Origin: Variovorax boronicumulans
Lineage (GTDB): Bacteria > Pseudomonadota > Gammaproteobacteria > Burkholderiales > Burkholderiaceae_C
Reading direction: 5' to 3'
Length of the DNA: 64,000 nt
NCBI RefSeq assembly: GCF_019352895.1
Contig: NZ_JAAAFX010000004.1
Location: forward strand, 520,122-584,121
Positions 62,895 to 64,000 of this stretch are shown one piece after another (within the stretch, counting starts at the first letter, position 1; the number at the start of each line of letters is the position of its first letter). The notes under the pieces are model-generated. The model was not told the DNA's origin and did not search any database. It saw nothing but the letters and a program-made list of their open reading frames with translations. The position numbers and the translations under genes are program-made.

Positions 62895-64000
62895 GGGCCA
62901 TCTCCTTGGCGACAGCGGGTGCGCCATGGGCGTCCCAGAGGCCGCTCATCCATTCGCCGATCTTCGGCACGGTCGCGTCGGCGCGGTCGACCGAGGGCGA
63001 CAGCCGCCCCTTGGCGATCACGTAGAGCCGGTCGCTGATCTCGAACAGCTCGTCGAGCTCCTCGCTCACCACCAGCACCGCGCAGCCGGCGTCGCGCAGC
63101 GCCAGGATCTCGTTGCGGATCAGCGCGGCCGCACCCACGTCCACGCCCCAGGTCGGCTGCGACACGATGAACAGCCTGGGGTTGGCGTCGATCTCGCGCC
63201 CGACGATGAATTTCTGCAGGTTGCCGCCCGACAGCGAGCGCGCCGCCGCGTGCGGGCCGCCGGCCTTGACGTTGAAGCGCCGGATGATCTCGCTGGCATG
63301 CTGCGCGAGCTGGCCGGTGCGGATCCAGCCGCCACGGCCGACCGCGTTGCTGCGCGTGAGCAGCATGTTGTGCGCCAGGCCCAGCGTGGGCACCGCACCG
63401 CGACCCAGCCGCTCCTCGGGCACGAAGTGCACGCCCAGCGCGCGGCGCTGGCGCGGACGCAGCCGGGCCGCAGCCTGGCCGAAGACCTCGATCATCCCGG
63501 CCTCGGCGCGCGTGTCCTCGCCCGACAGTGCATAGAGCAGTTCCTTCTGGCCGTTGCCCGAGACGCCGGCGATGCCCACCACCTCGCCCGCGCGCACGTC
63601 GAGCGACACGCGGTCGAGGTCGACGCCGAACTGGTCCTCGCGCGCCAGCGTCAGCGCCTTCACGCGCAGCGCCACCGCGCCCGCCTTGAGTTCGCGGTGC
63701 TGCAGCGGCGGCGGCTCGGCGCCGATCATCAGCCGCGACAGCGACTCGTTGGTCTCGTTCTGCGGATTGCACACGCCCGTGACCTTGCCGCCGCGCAGCA
63801 CGGTGCAGGCGGTGCAGAGCTCGCGGATCTCGTGCAGCTTGTGGCTGATGTAGAGGATGCTGCAGCCCTCGGACGCGAGCTTCTTGAGCACCACGAACAG
63901 CTTGACCACCGCCTGCGGTGTCAGCACCGAGGTCGGCTCGTCGAGGATCAGCAGCTTGGGGTCGGTCAGCAGCGCGCGGATGATCTCCACGCGCTGCATC
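62887..64000 (-). CDS. Nucleoside-type ABC transporter ATP-binding protein (5' end outside window)
   Basis: C-terminal 370 or so residues of a double-ABC ATPase of the RbsA/YufO type; the gene runs off the right edge, so the first Walker A is not seen. The first-domain Walker B is visible as LLILDEPTSVLTPQAV, then the second domain (GIAGVSGNGQKELLYALSG as degenerate Walker A, SLSGGNLQKFIVGREI as signature, LFIVSQPTWGVDVGA as Walker B). The late Walker B has Gln in place of the usual Glu (QPTWGVD for EPTRGLD), typical for the BMP-linked group. Powers import of nucleosides with the three following gene products. Confidence 0.9.
   Translation of the reverse strand, partial: MQRVEIIRALLTDPKLLILDEPTSVLTPQAVVKLFVVLKKLASEGCSILYISHKLHEIRELCTACTVLRGGKVTGVCNPQNETNESLSRLMIGAEPPPLQHRELKAGAVALRVKALTLAREDQFGVDLDRVSLDVRAGEVVGIAGVSGNGQKELLYALSGEDTRAEAGMIEVFGQAAARLRPRQRRALGVHFVPEERLGRGAVPTLGLAHNMLLTRSNAVGRGGWIRTGQLAQHASEIIRRFNVKAGGPHAAARSLSGGNLQKFIVGREIDANPRLFIVSQPTWGVDVGAAALIRNEILALRDAGCAVLVVSEELDELFEISDRLYVIAKGRLSPSVDRADATVPKIGEWMSGLWDAHGAPAVAKEMAHV

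Overview
The window looks like chromosome from a high-GC betaproteobacterium of the Comamonadaceae, most likely Variovorax or a close relative. This is inferred from gene content: several orphan Bug-type solute-binding proteins, TRAP and ABC importers, meta-cleavage genes, a tetra-rhodanese protein next to organosulfur genes, and very GC-rich coding throughout. No rRNA, tRNA, CRISPR array, insertion sequence or integrase was seen.

Region 1 (1-11.5 kb, + strand) is an import and sugar-acid block. It holds a polar amino acid ABC transporter, then uronate dehydrogenase, an SMP-30 lactonase, a complete TRAP transporter, galactarate dehydratase (GarD), an SDR and two orphan Bug proteins. Together these fit oxidative hexuronate catabolism: uronate to aldarolactone to aldarate to keto-deoxy-aldarate. 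Region 2 (11.7-27.1 kb) is mixed housekeeping: a diguanylate cyclase, a LysE exporter, small proteins, a quinone oxidoreductase, an iron-uptake pair (TonB receptor plus PepSY protein behind a putative Fur box), an alpha/beta hydrolase, a CNNM/CorC protein divergent from apaH, a GNAT enzyme, MocR and AraC regulators and a fumarylpyruvate hydrolase-like gene.

Region 3 (27.2-38.6 kb) is an organosulfur-acquisition locus. It has one SsuBC-type ABC core, three different SsuA-like binding proteins, a flavin-dependent monooxygenase, a class II aldolase and a membrane-anchored cytochrome c. Divergent from these are an SfnB/DszC-like flavoprotein and a protein of four rhodanese domains. Region 4 (38.7-49.4 kb) has a small lipoprotein, RhlE helicase, zinc metallopeptidase, dCTP deaminase, guanine deaminase with a BMP-type binding protein, and the homoprotocatechuate operon hpaH-E-D-G ending in a clear intrinsic terminator.

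Region 5 (49.5-64 kb) has a LysR regulator divergent from an HMG-CoA-lyase-like/CoA-transferase/Bug operon. It continues with an adenine deaminase-like enzyme, a PAP2 membrane protein, a SulP transporter, an overlapping gene pair resembling a peptidoglycan-peptidase toxin and its periplasmic partner, and a nucleoside-type ABC transporter (BMP protein, two permeases, partial ATPase) running off the right edge.

Two families of structured intergenic repeats recur, four of five copies lying inside operons. The most interesting items are the M15-type peptidase/partner pair at 58.3-59.4 kb, the organosulfur locus, a CoA-transferase that seems to lack its central domain, and the intra-operonic repeats.
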